A model generated the notes under the pieces. The model ran no database searches. It saw only the letters and a list, made by a program, of their open reading frames with translations, and was not told where the DNA came from. A stretch of 64,000 nucleotides of DNA from Rhodobacter capsulatus (GTDB lineage: Bacteria; Pseudomonadota; Alphaproteobacteria; Rhodobacterales; Rhodobacteraceae), in contig NZ_QKZO01000011.1 in the NCBI RefSeq assembly GCF_003254295.1, positions 62,001-126,000 of the forward strand. The letters are read 5' to 3'. Shown here in pieces: positions 28,194-38,589 of the stretch; within the stretch, counting starts at the first letter, position 1; each line of letters starts with the position of its first letter. The position numbers and the translations under genes were made by a program.

Positions 28194-30311
28194 ATGATCG
28201 ATGTCGAAGACCTGATCGCGCTCGTTCGCAACTACAATCCCCGCTGCAACGCCGATCTGATCCGCCGTGCCTATGCCTATGGGCTGAAAATGCACGACGG
28301 GCAGTTCCGCCACTCGGGCGAGCCCTATTTCACCCATCCCGTCGCCGTTGCCGCGATCCTGACCGAGCAACGGCTGGACGATGCCACCATCGTCACCGCG
28401 CTTTTGCATGACACGATCGAAGATACCCGCTCGACCTTCACCGAGGTCGAGGGGCTGTTCGGCACCGAGGTCGCGGAGCTGGTCGATGGCGTCACCAAGC
28501 TGACCAATCTGCAACTGGGATCTTCGGCCAGCAAGCAGGCGGAGAATTTCCGCAAGCTCTTCATGGCGATGTCGAAGGATCTGCGGGTGATCCTGGTGAA
28601 GCTCGCCGACCGGCTGCACAACATGCGCACGATCAAGAGCATGCGGCCCGAGAAGCAGGCGCAGAAGGCCCGCGAGACGATGGAGATCTTCGCGCCGCTG
28701 GCGGGCCGGATGGGCATGCAATGGATGCGCGAGGAACTCGAGGACCTCGCCTTCAAGGTGCTCAACCCCGAGGCGCGGACCTCGATCATCCGCCGCTTCG
28801 TGTCGTTGCAAAAGGAATCGGGCGACGTGATCTCGCAGATCACCGCCGATATCCGCAACGAGCTGGAAAAGTCCGGGATCGAGGCCGATGTTTTCGGCCG
28901 TGCCAAGCGCCCGTATTCGATCTGGCGCAAGATGGAGGAAAAAAGCCTTACGTTTTCAAGGCTTTCCGACATCTACGGTTTCCGTGTCATCACCCGCTCC
29001 GTGCCCGATTGCTATGCTGTGCTGGGGCTGATCCACCAGCGCTGGCGCTCGGTTCCCGGTCGGTTCAAGGATTACATCAGCCAGCCGAAATCGAACGGCT
29101 ACCGCTCGATCCACACCACCGTTTCGGGGCGCGACGGCAAGCGGGTCGAGGTGCAGATCCGCACGCGGCAGATGCATGAGGTCGCCGAAGCCGGGGTGGC
29201 CGCGCATTGGTCTTACCGCGATGGCGAACGGGCGCTGAACCCCTTTGCCGTCGATCCGGCGAAATGGCTCGCCTCGCTCACCGAACGCTTCGCCGAGGGC
29301 GATCACGACGAATTCCTCGAGAACGTCAAGCTCGAGATGTATTCCGATCAGGTGTTCTGCTTCTCGCCCAAGGGCGATGTGATCAAGCTGCCCAAGGGCG
29401 CGACGCCGATCGATTTCGCCTATGCGATCCACACCCGGATCGGCAATTCCTGCGTCGGCGCCAAAGTTGACGGCATCCGCGTGCCGCTCTGGACGCGGCT
29501 GAAGAACGGCCAGTCGGTCGAGGTGATCACGGCGGCCGGGCAGCGCCCGCAGGCGACCTGGCTGGATATCGTCGCCACCGGCCGCGCCAAGGCCTCGATC
29601 CGCAAAAGCCTGCGCGAGGAAGACCGGACCCGGTTCGTCAAGCTCGGCTCGGAACTGGCGCGGGTGGCCTTCGAACATGTCGGCCGCAAGGTCTCGGACA
29701 AGGCCCTGCGCACCGCGGCGAAGACGCTCGGCCTGCCGGATGAAACCGAGGTTCTGGCCCGGCTCGGCTCGGCCGAACTGACCGCGCGCGAGGTGGTCGA
29801 GGCGCTTTACCCCGAACTGGCGGCGCGGGGGCCGGAAACCGTCGATCCCGGCCGCGCGGTGATCGGGCTGGGGGCGGATCAGACCTTCCACCGGGCGAAA
29901 TGCTGCCAGCCGCTGCCGGGCGAGCGGATCGTCGGCATCACCTATCGCGGGCAGGGCGTGGTGATCCATGCGATCGACTGCCCCGCGCTCGAGGAATTCG
30001 AGGAACAACCCGGCCGCTGGGTCGATCTGCACTGGCACGAGGGCAGCCACCCGCCGGTCTATTCGGTGGCGCTGAAGATCACCATCGCGAATGATGCCGG
30101 GGTGCTGGGGCATATCTGCTCGTTGATCGGCGCCCAGAAAGCCAATATCTCCGACCTCAAATTCATCGATCAGAAACCCGACTTTTACTCGCTTGTCGTG
30201 GAAGTCGACTTGCGTGATGCGGAACATCTGCACCGGCTTCTGACGGCGCTGGAGGCCGAGACGGATGTGGCGCAGGTGCAGCGCTGGCGCGACCTGTCGC
30301 GCAAACCCTGA
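28194..30311 (+). CDS. Bifunctional (p)ppGpp synthetase/hydrolase (Rsh/SpoT)
   Basis: The 705-residue stringent-response enzyme has an HD hydrolase domain (YFTHPVAVAAIL, LLHDTIEDT) within residues 40-150. The synthetase domain shows RAKRPYSIWRKMEEK, DIYGFRVI and KSNGYRSIHTTV near residues 240-310. A TGS domain (FSPKGDVIKLPKGATPIDFAYAIHT) near 390 and a C-terminal ACT domain follow. Both catalytic halves appear intact, as expected for the single Rsh of alphaproteobacteria. It probably shares the rpoZ transcript. Confidence 0.95.
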   Translation: MIDVEDLIALVRNYNPRCNADLIRRAYAYGLKMHDGQFRHSGEPYFTHPVAVAAILTEQRLDDATIVTALLHDTIEDTRSTFTEVEGLFGTEVAELVDGVTKLTNLQLGSSASKQAENFRKLFMAMSKDLRVILVKLADRLHNMRTIKSMRPEKQAQKARETMEIFAPLAGRMGMQWMREELEDLAFKVLNPEARTSIIRRFVSLQKESGDVISQITADIRNELEKSGIEADVFGRAKRPYSIWRKMEEKSLTFSRLSDIYGFRVITRSVPDCYAVLGLIHQRWRSVPGRFKDYISQPKSNGYRSIHTTVSGRDGKRVEVQIRTRQMHEVAEAGVAAHWSYRDGERALNPFAVDPAKWLASLTERFAEGDHDEFLENVKLEMYSDQVFCFSPKGDVIKLPKGATPIDFAYAIHTRIGNSCVGAKVDGIRVPLWTRLKNGQSVEVITAAGQRPQATWLDIVATGRAKASIRKSLREEDRTRFVKLGSELARVAFEHVGRKVSDKALRTAAKTLGLPDETEVLARLGSAELTAREVVEALYPELAARGPETVDPGRAVIGLGADQTFHRAKCCQPLPGERIVGITYRGQGVVIHAIDCPALEEFEEQPGRWVDLHWHEGSHPPVYSVALKITIANDAGVLGHICSLIGAQKANISDLKFIDQKPDFYSLVVEVDLRDAEHLHRLLTALEAETDVAQVQRWRDLSRKP

Positions 30312-30332
30312 GGGAAGAACGGAAGGCGGAAC

Positions 30333-31004
30333 GTGGTTTTCAAGCGGCGGGAGAAGCGGAGCTGGGGCCAGTCGACGCGCGAACTGGTCTGGCCGCGCAC
30401 GGGCTGGCTGCGGGCGCTGAGCTACATCCGCCACCGTCTGACCCGGCTGCCCGACAAGCCGCACCGCATCGCCCGGGGCGTTTTCGCCGGCATATTCGTG
30501 TCTTTCACGCCCTTGTTCGGCGTGCATCTTCTGGCGGCCGCACTGCTGGCCAAGCTGATGCGCGGCAATGTGCTGGCCTCGCTTTTCGCCACGCTGGTCG
30601 GCAATCCGCTGACCTTTCCGCTGATCGCGCTGGTCTCGATCAAGCTGGGCCATGCGATGCTGGGGCAAAGCTACGATCCCGCCCATGCCGCCGGTCTGCT
30701 GGATGTCTTCGCCGAGGCTTTCGCCGATCTGCGCCACAATCTTCTGGCGATCTTCACCGCCGAGGAGACGCATTGGGCCGGCATGGCGGATTTCTTCTAC
30801 GGTGTCTTCCTGCCCTACACGCTGGGCGGGATGGTGCCGGGGGTGCTGGGCGGTCTGGCGGGCTATTTCATCGCCTTGCCGCTGGTCACCGCCTATCAGA
30901 ACCGCCGCCGCCTGCGGCTCAAGGAGCGGCTGGCGAAACTTGCCGCGAAGCTGCCGCATCCGCCCGTGGTTGGCGCCTCCGATCACGACGACGACAAGGG
31001 CTGA
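30333..31004 (+). CDS. DUF2062 membrane protein
   Basis: The 223-residue protein shows the DUF2062 pattern: PHRIARGVFAGIFVSFTPLFGVHLLAAALLAKLMRGN and LVGNPLTFPLIALVSIKLG, then a second membrane pair around residues 150-185. Ends are basic and charged. The family function is not known. The start is GTG, 3 nt or so after GGAAGGCGGAAC. It lies between rsh and pdxJ. Confidence 0.88.
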   Translation: MVFKRREKRSWGQSTRELVWPRTGWLRALSYIRHRLTRLPDKPHRIARGVFAGIFVSFTPLFGVHLLAAALLAKLMRGNVLASLFATLVGNPLTFPLIALVSIKLGHAMLGQSYDPAHAAGLLDVFAEAFADLRHNLLAIFTAEETHWAGMADFFYGVFLPYTLGGMVPGVLGGLAGYFIALPLVTAYQNRRRLRLKERLAKLAAKLPHPPVVGASDHDDDKG

Positions 31005-31065
31005 GCGGCATCTTCCCTCGGCCGTCGCGCTTCGCCATAGTGGCGGCATCTGACCGGAGGTTTCC

Positions 31066-31809
31066 ATGACCCGTTCCCTGCGCCTTGGCGTGAACATCGA
31101 CCACGTCGCCACCGTCCGCAACGCCCGCGGATCGGCCTATCCGAGCCCGCTGCGCGCGGCCCTGATCGCCGAGGCTGCCGGGGCCGACGGCATCACCGCG
31201 CATCTGCGCGAGGATCGCCGCCACATCCGCGACAGCGACATGGCCGAGCTTCGGGCGAATCTGCAGATCCCGCTGAATTTCGAGATGGCGACGACGATGG
31301 AGATGCAGCGCATCGCCTTGGCGACTCGGCCGCATGCGGTCTGTCTTGTGCCGGAAAAGCGGCAGGAACGCACCACTGAGGGCGGGCTGGATGTGGCGGG
31401 CGATCAGGCCCGGCTGACCGCCTATATCGCGCCCTTGCGGCAGGCGGGGGCGCGGGTGTCGATGTTCGTCGGCCCCGATCCGCGGCAGATCGAGGCCTCG
31501 GCGGCGATCGGCGCGGCGGTGGTCGAACTGCACACCGGCCATTATTGCGACTTGCATTACGAGGGCCGTTTCGCCGAACGCGACGCCGAACTGAAGGCGC
31601 TGGAAAAGGCCGCGGCGCTGGCCGCCAGTCTGGGCCTTGAGGTCCATGCCGGGCACGGGCTGACCTATGAGACCGTCGCCCCCGTCGCGGCGATCCCCGA
31701 GATCAAGGAGCTGAACATCGGTCATTTCCTGATGGCCGAGGCGCTCTTCATCGGGCTTGAGGCCGCGATCGCCGAGATGCGCCGTCTGATGGACGACGCG
31801 CGGCGTTGA
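31066..31809 (+). CDS. pdxJ: Pyridoxine 5-phosphate synthase
   Basis: This 247-residue TIM-barrel enzyme condenses 1-deoxyxylulose-5-phosphate with 3-amino-2-oxopropyl phosphate in vitamin B6 synthesis. Motifs: [16 protein letters not shown] at the N-terminus, HLREDRRHI near residue 45, [17 protein letters not shown] near residue 95, [11 protein letters not shown] near residue 200 and [13 protein letters not shown] near the end. It begins the pdxJ-(membrane protein)-acpS-lepB-rnc-era string, an arrangement common in proteobacteria. Confidence 0.96.
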   Translation: MTRSLRLGVNIDHVATVRNARGSAYPSPLRAALIAEAAGADGITAHLREDRRHIRDSDMAELRANLQIPLNFEMATTMEMQRIALATRPHAVCLVPEKRQERTTEGGLDVAGDQARLTAYIAPLRQAGARVSMFVGPDPRQIEASAAIGAAVVELHTGHYCDLHYEGRFAERDAELKALEKAAALAASLGLEVHAGHGLTYETVAPVAAIPEIKELNIGHFLMAEALFIGLEAAIAEMRRLMDDARR

Positions 31810-31826
31810 GCGGAAAGGGGGGCCGG

Positions 31827-32273
31827 ATGCCGATCCTGCGCTATGGGCTGATTCTGGTTCTGACCGGGCTGGTCGTCTCGGGCCTCGTGCTGGCGCTGGA
31901 GCGCCTCGCCGGGGTCGATCTGGCCTCGGTCGGCATCGCCGCCGTGCCCATCTTCCTGACCGCGATGATCGAGGGGCAGTTCTTTGCCAAGCGCAGTGGC
32001 CGCCTGCCCGCGCGCGCCGAGGCGCTGCGCTTTGCCGCGCTGGCGACGGCGGTCACCCTGATGCTGCTTGGCCCGGCTTTGGTGCTGATCTCGCTGGGCG
32101 ATCCGGCGCTGCTGGCGCTACTGCGGGGCTTCGATGCGGTGCTGTGGCTGGTGATCCTGGGCCTTGTCGTCGCGATCACCTTCCCGGCCTCGTATCTGTT
32201 CTACGGGCAGGGCGCCCGCAGCCAGCTGCGCGCAACCCGGCGACAAAAGATTCGGCAAGGCGGGGCGAAATGA
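31827..32273 (+). CDS. Small membrane protein, unknown function
   Basis: The 148-residue product has four likely membrane segments (about residues 5-25, 35-52, 70-92, 105-125) and a basic tail. I recognise no catalytic motif; it resembles the ABZJ_00895-type membrane proteins only in size and topology. The chosen ATG follows AAAGGGGGG; a TTG 21 nt upstream overlaps the pdxJ stop. Its own stop overlaps the acpS start by 4 nt, so it is translated with acpS. Confidence 0.75.
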   Translation: MPILRYGLILVLTGLVVSGLVLALERLAGVDLASVGIAAVPIFLTAMIEGQFFAKRSGRLPARAEALRFAALATAVTLMLLGPALVLISLGDPALLALLRGFDAVLWLVILGLVVAITFPASYLFYGQGARSQLRATRRQKIRQGGAK

Positions 32274-32671
32274 TCCTCGGCATCGGTTCGGATCTGGCCA
32301 ATATCGAACGCATCGCGGCCACGCTGGCCCGCTTCGGCGACCGTTTCCGCAGCCGCGTCTTCACCGAGACCGAGATCGCCAAGGCCGAGCAGCGCGCCGA
32401 TGTGGCGGGCACCTATGCGAAACGCTGGGCCGCCAAGGAGGCCTGTTCCAAGGCGCTGGGCACCGGCCTGGCGATGGGGATTTCCTGGAAGGACATGTCG
32501 GTGGCGAACCTGCCCACCGGCCAGCCGGTGATGCATCTGACCGGCTGGGCGGCGGAGCGGCTGGCGGCGATGACGCCGCCCGGTCACGAAGCCGTCGTGC
32601 ACGTCACCCTGACCGACGATCACCCCTGGGCGCAGGCCTTCGTCGTGATCGAAGCGCGTCCGCTTGCTTGA
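32270..32671 (+). CDS. acpS: Holo-[acyl-carrier-protein] synthase
   Basis: The 133-residue enzyme transfers 4-phosphopantetheine from CoA to ACP. It has the metal-binding Asp in [12 protein letters not shown] and the Glu in [17 protein letters not shown], plus a C-terminal [18 protein letters not shown]. Length is normal. The start overlaps the preceding membrane-protein stop (ATGA). It leads into lepB after about 50 nt. Confidence 0.95.
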   Translation: MILGIGSDLANIERIAATLARFGDRFRSRVFTETEIAKAEQRADVAGTYAKRWAAKEACSKALGTGLAMGISWKDMSVANLPTGQPVMHLTGWAAERLAAMTPPGHEAVVHVTLTDDHPWAQAFVVIEARPLA

Positions 32672-32723
32672 CTTGCCCCCCGCATCGGGCCAAGGAAGAC
32701 AAGGTTTCAACAAGAGGCAGAGC

Positions 32724-33521
32724 ATGGCCAGCAAATCCGAAGGCGGCATCGGCGAAATGGCGCGGACGCTGTTCTGGGCGCTCATCATCGCGGGCGTCTT
32801 CCGCACGTTGTTCTTCCAGCCGTTCTGGATCCCCTCGGGCTCGATGAAGGACACGCTGCTGATCGGCGACTTCCTGTTCGTCAACAAGATGGCCTATGGC
32901 TATTCGCGCTATTCCTGCCCGTTCTCCAGCGCCGATTTCTCGCCCTGCCCGATCGAGGGGCGGCTGTTCGGCGGCGAGCCCGAGCGCGGCGATGTCGTGG
33001 TGTTCCGCCATCCGATCCGCAATGTCGATTTCATCAAGCGGCTGATCGGCCTGCCCGGCGACCGCATCCAGATGGTCAATGGCGTGCTGCAGATCAACGG
33101 CGCCCCGGTCAAACTCGACGACGGCGGCACCTTCTCGGAAGTGTTCGAACCGCAAGGCCCGGAAAAGCGCTATCCTTTGTGCCGCAACGAACCGGTGGGC
33201 GAGGGTGGCGAGTGCCAGTCGCAGCGCTTCATCGAAACGCTGCCGAACGGCGTCAGCCATTCGATCCTGAACACCTTCGACGGCACCCGCGCCGACAACA
33301 CGCCGGTCTTCACCGTGCCCGAGGGGCAGTATTTCTTCATGGGCGACAACCGCGACAATTCCGAGGACAGCCGCTTTGCGCAAAGCATCGGCGGCGTCGG
33401 TTTCGTGCCGGTGGAAAATCTGGTCGGCCGCGCCGACCGGGTGATGTTCTCCTCGGCGGGCAAATCGCTCTTCTTCTTCTGGACCTGGCGGGCGGACCGC
33501 TTCTTCAAGGCGATCGAATGA
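32724..33521 (+). CDS. lepB: Signal peptidase I
   Basis: The 265-residue membrane protease cleaves Sec and Tat signal peptides. It has one N-terminal membrane segment (residues 13-31), the nucleophile Ser40 in [10 protein letters not shown], and the general-base Lys in [14 protein letters not shown] near residue 105. [15 protein letters not shown] lies near residue 208. Two pairs of cysteines ([11 protein letters not shown] and CRNE...GEC) are noteworthy for a periplasmic loop. The stop overlaps the rnc start by 4 nt. Confidence 0.95.
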   Translation: MASKSEGGIGEMARTLFWALIIAGVFRTLFFQPFWIPSGSMKDTLLIGDFLFVNKMAYGYSRYSCPFSSADFSPCPIEGRLFGGEPERGDVVVFRHPIRNVDFIKRLIGLPGDRIQMVNGVLQINGAPVKLDDGGTFSEVFEPQGPEKRYPLCRNEPVGEGGECQSQRFIETLPNGVSHSILNTFDGTRADNTPVFTVPEGQYFFMGDNRDNSEDSRFAQSIGGVGFVPVENLVGRADRVMFSSAGKSLFFFWTWRADRFFKAIE

Positions 33522-34204
33522 AAGTTGCGGCAGACCTCTCTGCCTTCATGGACCGGCTCGGGCATCGTTTCGCGACGCCCGAGCATCTTGTTCGGGCGTT
33601 GACGCATTCCTCGCTGGGTTCGGCCACGCGGCCCGACAACCAGCGGCTGGAATTTCTGGGCGACCGGGTGCTGGGGCTGTCGATGGCCGAGGCGCTGTTT
33701 GACGCCGATGGCTCCGCCTCGGAAGGGCAGCTGGCGCCGCGGTTCAACGCGCTCGTGCGCAAGGAAACCTGTGCCGCCGTCGCGCGCGACATCGATCTTG
33801 GGGCGGTGCTGAAACTCGGCCGGTCGGAAATGATGTCGGGCGGGCGGCGCAAGGATGCGCTTCTGGGCGACGCGATGGAGGCGGTGATTGCCGCCGTCTA
33901 TCTGGATGCCGGGTTCGAGGCGGCCCGCGCGCTGGTGCTGCGGCTCTGGGCCGGGCGGATCCAGTCCGTCGACAGCGACGCCCGCGATCCGAAGACGGCG
34001 TTGCAGGAATGGGCGCAGGCCCGCGGCCTGCCGCCGCCGCGCTATGAAACATTGGGCCGCGACGGCCCCGATCACGCGCCGCAATTCCGCATCGCGGTGG
34101 TGCTGGCCTCGGGCGAGACCGAGGCCGCGCAGGCCGGATCGAAACGCAACGCGGAACAGGCCGCCGCAAAGGCCCTTCTGGAACGGTTGGAGAGAGGCGC
34201 ATGA
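33518..34204 (+). CDS. rnc: Ribonuclease III
   Basis: The 228-residue double-strand-specific RNase has the signature [14 protein letters not shown] near residues 43-56, the second catalytic segment [19 protein letters not shown] near residue 115 and a dsRNA-binding domain ([14 protein letters not shown] to [14 protein letters not shown]). It is coupled by 4-nt overlaps to lepB and era. In Rhodobacter, RNase III is known to remove intervening sequences from 23S rRNA. Confidence 0.96.
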   Translation: MKVAADLSAFMDRLGHRFATPEHLVRALTHSSLGSATRPDNQRLEFLGDRVLGLSMAEALFDADGSASEGQLAPRFNALVRKETCAAVARDIDLGAVLKLGRSEMMSGGRRKDALLGDAMEAVIAAVYLDAGFEAARALVLRLWAGRIQSVDSDARDPKTALQEWAQARGLPPPRYETLGRDGPDHAPQFRIAVVLASGETEAAQAGSKRNAEQAAAKALLERLERGA

Positions 34205-35112
34205 CCGAAGAAACGCAAGCCGGATTCGTGGCGCTGATCGGCGAGCCGAATGCCGGGAAATCGACGCTGCTCAACCGCATGGTGGGGGCCAAGGTCTCGA
34301 TCGTGACGCACAAGGTGCAGACCACCCGCGCCCGCATCCGCGGTGTCTGCATGGCGGGGCAGGCGCAGCTGGTCTTTGTCGACACCCCCGGCATCTTCCG
34401 CCCGCGTCGGCGGCTGGACCGTGCCATGGTCTCGGCCGCCTGGGGGGGCGCGGCCGATGCCGATATCGTCGTTCTCCTGATCGAGGCGCATCGCGGCCTG
34501 ACCGAGGGCGCGAAAGCGATCATCGAGGCGCTGAAGGCGCGCGAGGGCACGCAGCCGGTGGCGCTGGCGATCAACAAGATCGACCGGGTCAAGGCCGAAC
34601 GCCTTCTGGCCCTGGCCGAAGAAATGAACGCCGCCTTCCCCTTTGCCCGGACCTTCATGATCTCGGCCGAAAAGGGCTATGGCGTCGATGACCTGCGCGA
34701 CTGGCTGGCGTCGCAGGTGCCCGCGGGCCCGTGGTTCTATCCCGAAGATCAGATCGCCGATCTGCCGATGCGGATGATTGCCGCCGAAATCACCCGCGAG
34801 AAACTGACCCTGCGCCTGCACGAGGAACTGCCCTATCAGCTGACGGTGGAAACCGAGGCTTGGGAGGAAAAGCCCGACGGCTCGGCCCGGATCGACCAGA
34901 TCATCTATGTCAGCCGTGATGGTCACAAGGGCATCGTGCTTGGCAAGGGCGGCGAGACGATCAAGGCGATCTCCACCGCCGCCCGCGCCGAAATGACCGA
35001 GTTCATGGGCCGCCCGATCCATCTGTTCCTGCAGGTGAAGCTGCGCGAGAACTGGCAGGAAGAGGCCGAGCGCTACACGGAAATGGGTCTCGACTTCAAG
35101 GACGGCGACTGA
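34201..35112 (+). CDS. era: GTPase Era
   Basis: The 303-residue GTPase for 30S ribosome maturation has G1 [13 protein letters not shown]2 region TTRARIRG, G3 DTPGIF and G4 NKIDRV. The C-terminal KH domain has [15 protein letters not shown] near residue 240. It is translationally coupled to rnc, whose product also acts in rRNA processing. Confidence 0.96.
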   Translation: MTEETQAGFVALIGEPNAGKSTLLNRMVGAKVSIVTHKVQTTRARIRGVCMAGQAQLVFVDTPGIFRPRRRLDRAMVSAAWGGAADADIVVLLIEAHRGLTEGAKAIIEALKAREGTQPVALAINKIDRVKAERLLALAEEMNAAFPFARTFMISAEKGYGVDDLRDWLASQVPAGPWFYPEDQIADLPMRMIAAEITREKLTLRLHEELPYQLTVETEAWEEKPDGSARIDQIIYVSRDGHKGIVLGKGGETIKAISTAARAEMTEFMGRPIHLFLQVKLRENWQEEAERYTEMGLDFKDGD

Positions 35113-35114
35113 GG

Positions 35115-35450
35115 ATGCGACCGCGCCTGCGTGCCGAACTTTGGGTGCGTGCCTATCTGCGTCGGCTGGAACTGAACAACATTCCCGCCTATGTCGCGGC
35201 GCGGGGTCAGCCTGACTCCGGCGCCGTGATGATCAAATGCGCGACGCTTGACGGGCTGGCGAAGCTCTACACCCGCACCTTTGATTACGAGGCCGATTGC
35301 GACATCTGGACGGTGCTCACCGAAGGCCCCGAGGCCGAGGTCGATCAAAGCATCCGCAAGCAGTGCAGCTTCGACCCGGACCTTTGGGTGATCGAACTCG
35401 AAGCCCGCCACGGCCGCACGCTTCTGGACGAAGACGGCCTGAAAGACTGA
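35115..35450 (+). CDS. DUF1491 family protein
   Basis: The 111-residue protein matches DUF1491: [38 protein letters not shown], a DCDIWTVL segment, and [20 protein letters not shown]. The function is unknown; the family is common next to era or recO in alphaproteobacteria. It starts 2 nt after the era stop and is followed by a dispersed repeat. Confidence 0.88.
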   Translation: MRPRLRAELWVRAYLRRLELNNIPAYVAARGQPDSGAVMIKCATLDGLAKLYTRTFDYEADCDIWTVLTEGPEAEVDQSIRKQCSFDPDLWVIELEARHGRTLLDEDGLKD

Positions 35451-35463
35451 CCCCGGCTTTCCC

Positions 35464-35485
35464 TTTCATCTTGCCTCAAATATCC
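35464..35485. repeat. Dispersed intergenic repeat, third copy
   Basis: TTTCATCTTGCCTCAAATA matches the two copies near 26.3 kb at most positions and is likewise followed by a GC-rich hairpin (GGGGGG and CCCCCC arms, to about 35518). It occupies the 85-nt gap between the DUF1491 gene and recO, where a terminator would be expected. Confidence 0.75.
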
Positions 35486-35535
35486 TCGGGGGGTTCCGGG
35501 GGGCAGACAGCCCCCCGGCCTGCGTCACGGGCACC

Positions 35536-36258
35536 ATGGACTGGCAAGACAGCGGCACCATCCTTTCGACCCGCCCGCAGGGCGAAAGCTCGGCGATTGT
35601 CGAGGTGTTCACGGCCACCCATGGCCGCCATCTGGGCGTCGTGCGCGGTGGCGCCTCGCGCAAGATGGCGGCGGTGCTGATGCCCGGCTCGCATGTGGCG
35701 CTGAGCTGGCGGGCGCGGCTCGAGGACCAGCTGGGCAGTTTCACCGTCGAACCGCTGGCCTCGCGCGCGGGCGCGCTTTCGGATCGGCTTGCGCTGATGG
35801 GGCTGAATTCCATCTGCGCGCTTCTGTCCTTCGTGCTGGCCGAACGCGCGCCGCATCCGCGTCTTTACGCCGCCACCGAGCCGCTCTTCACCGTCATCGG
35901 ACAGGCGGCCGAGGGCTGGGTGGTCGATTACCTGATCTGGGAAATGGCGCTGCTGGAGGACCTCGGCTTCGGCCTCGACCTGAGCCGCTGCGCCGTCACC
36001 GGCACGCGTGACGATCTCGCCTTTGTCTCGCCGCGCTCGGGCCGCGCCGTCAGCCGTCAGGGCGCGGGCGACTGGGCGCCGAAACTGCTGCCGCTGCCGT
36101 TGTGCCTTTTGGGGCAGGGGCCCGCAACCTGGGCGGAAATCGCGCAGGGATTGCGGCTTACCGGCCATTTCCTGACCCGCTTCGCCGAGGATCACAGCCG
36201 CCGCGCCCTGCCCGAGGCGCGCAACCGGCTGATCGCGGCGATCGCCCGTCAGGGCTGA
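35536..36258 (+). CDS. recO: DNA repair protein RecO
   Basis: The 240-residue recombination mediator begins with an OB fold ([37 protein letters not shown]) and continues with the helical RecO domain. DLSRCAVTG lies where other RecO proteins have a zinc site; the usual Cys cluster is reduced, as in other alphaproteobacteria. With RecF and RecR it loads RecA on gapped DNA. Its stop overlaps the convergent acetyltransferase gene by 10 nt. Confidence 0.9.
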   Translation: MDWQDSGTILSTRPQGESSAIVEVFTATHGRHLGVVRGGASRKMAAVLMPGSHVALSWRARLEDQLGSFTVEPLASRAGALSDRLALMGLNSICALLSFVLAERAPHPRLYAATEPLFTVIGQAAEGWVVDYLIWEMALLEDLGFGLDLSRCAVTGTRDDLAFVSPRSGRAVSRQGAGDWAPKLLPLPLCLLGQGPATWAEIAQGLRLTGHFLTRFAEDHSRRALPEARNRLIAAIARQG

Positions 36259-36752
36259 TCCCGGTCGTCCAGTTTCAGTTGCATCAGCAGCAGATCCAGC
36301 CAGCGGCCGAATTTCTGCCCGACCTGCGGCATCAGCCCCACCGCCTCGAAGCCCAGCCGCTGGTGCAGCACCAGCGAGCCGGCATTGCCCGCCTCGATCG
36401 CCGCCACCATCACATGCAGCCCCCGCGCCCGGGCATGCAGGATCAGCGCCGAAAGCAGCGCCCGGCCCCGCCCGCCACCGCGCAGATCGGCGCGGACATA
36501 GACCGAATGTTCGACCGTGCCGCGATAGCCGTCAAAAGCGCGAAAGGGGCCGTAGCTGGCATAGCCGACGACCTTCGCCCCCTCCTCCAGCACCAGCACC
36601 GGAAAGCCCGCCTGCTGCCGCGCCGCGATCCAGTCGATGCGGTCGCGCACCGTCACCTCGACCTCGTTCCAGATCGCGGTCGTCGTGCGCACGGCGTCGT
36701 TGTAGATCGTGGCGATCGCCGGCGCATCCTCGGGGGTGGCATCGCGGATCAT
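36249..36752 (-). CDS. GNAT acetyltransferase (phosphinothricin-acetyltransferase-like)
   Basis: The 167-residue protein has the pattern of the Pat/YncA group: [51 protein letters not shown] for acetyl-CoA binding, and [26 protein letters not shown]. Members acetylate methionine analogues or other small amines; the natural substrate here is unknown. The ATG follows GGAGGATCCG. It lies downstream of the mcd terminator and so should have its own promoter or depend on read-through. Confidence 0.9.
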   Translation of the reverse strand: MIRDATPEDAPAIATIYNDAVRTTTAIWNEVEVTVRDRIDWIAARQQAGFPVLVLEEGAKVVGYASYGPFRAFDGYRGTVEHSVYVRADLRGGGRGRALLSALILHARARGLHVMVAAIEAGNAGSLVLHQRLGFEAVGLMPQVGQKFGRWLDLLLMQLKLDDRDQP

Positions 36753-36767
36753 CGGATCCTCCGTCAG

Positions 36768-36789
36768 AAAACGGGGCCCGAAGGCCCCG
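36768..36789 (-). terminator. Rho-independent terminator after mcd
   Basis: CGGGGCC, a CGAA/TTCG tetraloop and GGCCCCG form a stable hairpin. On the minus strand it is followed by TTTT. It lies 8 nt beyond the acyl-CoA dehydrogenase stop. Confidence 0.8.
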
Positions 36790-36796
36790 GTTCGGG

Positions 36797-38440
36797 TCAA
36801 CCCAGCAGACGGCGGGCAATCACCTGCGCCTGAATTTCCGCCGCGCCTTCGAAGATGTTCAGGATGCGGGCGTCGCACAGGATGCGCGAAATCGCATATT
36901 CGAGCGCGAAACCGTTGCCGCCGTGGATCTGCAGCGCGTTGTCGGCGGCGGCCCAGGCGACACGGGCGCCGAGCAGCTTCGCCATCCCGGCTTCCACGTC
37001 GCAGCGGCGGCCATTGTCCTTTTCCCAGGCCGAGAAATAGGTCAGCTGCCGCGCGATCATGATTTCGACCGCCATCATCGCCAGCTTGCCGCCGACGCGG
37101 GGGAACGCGATCAGCGACTTGCCGAACTGCTTGCGGTCGATCGCGTAGCGCATGCCGATCTCGCAGGCGGCCTGGGCCACGCCGACGGCGCGGGCGGCGG
37201 TTTGAATCCGCGCCGATTCAAAGGTTTCCATCAGCTGCTTGAAGCCCCGGCCGGTCTCGCCGCCCAGAAGATTCTCGCCCTTGACGCGGAAGCCGTCAAA
37301 GCCGAGTTCATATTCCTTCATGCCGCGATAGCCCAGCACCTCGATCTCGCCGCCGGTCATGCCGGGGGTGGGGAAGGGGTTTTCTTCGGTGCCCGGGGTC
37401 TTTTCGGCGAGGAACATCGAAAGCCCGCGCCAGTCGGTCGTGTCGGGCTCGGTCCGTGCCAAGAGCGTCATCACATGGGTGCGGCTCGCATGGGTGATCC
37501 AGGTCTTGTTGCCGGTCACCACCCAGTCGTCGCCGTCCTTGACCGCACGGGTGCGCAAGGAGCCAAGGTCGGAGCCGGTGTTCGGTTCGGTGAAGACTGC
37601 GGTGGACAGGATCTGCCCCGAGGCAAGCCCCGGCAGCCACTTCTGTTTCTGTTCTTCCGTGCCACCGCAGAGGATCAGTTCGGCGGCAATTTCCGAGCGC
37701 GTGCCCAGCGAGCCGACACCGATATAGCCGCGCGACAGTTCCTCGGTCACCACGACCATCGAGGCTTTCGACAGACCAAGCCCGCCGTATGCCTCGGGGA
37801 TGGTCAGGCCGAAGACGCCCAGTTCCGCCAGCTCCTCGATGATCTCCATCGGGATCAGCGCGTCCTTGAGGTGCCATTCATGCGCGTTCGGAATGACGCG
37901 GTCCTCGGCGTAGCGGTGGAACTGGTCGCGGATCATTTCCAGCTCGTCATCCAGCCCCGAGGCGCCGAAGAGCGCCCGGCCCTGATTGTCCTGCATCAGC
38001 GCCACCAGCGCCATCCGCGCCGCATCGGTGTTGCCCGCGGTCATCAGGCTGCGGGCGGCCTCGGACGGCGTCCAGCTGACGCCAAGATCGCTCAGACGCG
38101 CGGTTTCGACCTGGCTCATCGGGATGCCGCCGGCGATCTGGTTCAGGTATTCGCCAAAGCCGATCTGCAGGATCAGGCTTTCCATCGGCCCGAAAGCCCC
38201 CGCCTCGGCGACCCGCCCGGCCCAGCCGCGCAGCTGAATGAGCGACTGGTTGTAGGTCGCCAGCCAGGCCAGCGCATGGGCGGTGAACTGGTCTTCCTCC
38301 AGCGCGGCATTCGACACCTTGCCGCCGCGGCTGACCTTGGTTTTCAGCGCTTCGGTCGCCTGCGCCGTCAGCTGCGCAATCTCGGGAAGGGTGGCTTCGG
38401 TCAGCGCAAGCAGGTCGGCCAGAAGGATCTTGTCGGTCAT
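36797..38440 (-). CDS. mcd: Acyl-CoA dehydrogenase, probable (2S)-methylsuccinyl-CoA dehydrogenase
   Basis: At 547 residues it is about 150 longer than ordinary acyl-CoA dehydrogenases. The extra is an N-terminal domain (residues 1-150) of the kind found in Mcd of the ethylmalonyl-CoA pathway. The catalytic part shows TIPEAYGGLGLSKASMVVVTEELSRG, FTEPNTGSDLGSLRTRA and KQFGKSLIAFPRV, and ends with IHGGNGFALEYAISRILCDARILNIFEGAAEIQ. Mcd oxidises methylsuccinyl-CoA to mesaconyl-CoA during acetate assimilation. The assignment rests on length and overall resemblance. Confidence 0.8.
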   Translation of the reverse strand: MTDKILLADLLALTEATLPEIAQLTAQATEALKTKVSRGGKVSNAALEEDQFTAHALAWLATYNQSLIQLRGWAGRVAEAGAFGPMESLILQIGFGEYLNQIAGGIPMSQVETARLSDLGVSWTPSEAARSLMTAGNTDAARMALVALMQDNQGRALFGASGLDDELEMIRDQFHRYAEDRVIPNAHEWHLKDALIPMEIIEELAELGVFGLTIPEAYGGLGLSKASMVVVTEELSRGYIGVGSLGTRSEIAAELILCGGTEEQKQKWLPGLASGQILSTAVFTEPNTGSDLGSLRTRAVKDGDDWVVTGNKTWITHASRTHVMTLLARTEPDTTDWRGLSMFLAEKTPGTEENPFPTPGMTGGEIEVLGYRGMKEYELGFDGFRVKGENLLGGETGRGFKQLMETFESARIQTAARAVGVAQAACEIGMRYAIDRKQFGKSLIAFPRVGGKLAMMAVEIMIARQLTYFSAWEKDNGRRCDVEAGMAKLLGARVAWAAADNALQIHGGNGFALEYAISRILCDARILNIFEGAAEIQAQVIARRLLG

Positions 38441-38589
38441 GTCAGCCTCATCGACGCCGGGATTCGGCGGGTTTCTGCAGGTGCAGCCTGCTTAGGCATT
38501 TTGCAACCGCAGCGCAATAATAATTCGCGATCGATGCACGGCAAGACCGAATGTGTCGTGATGAAAATTCTTTCTTCAGGCTGTCCCGT

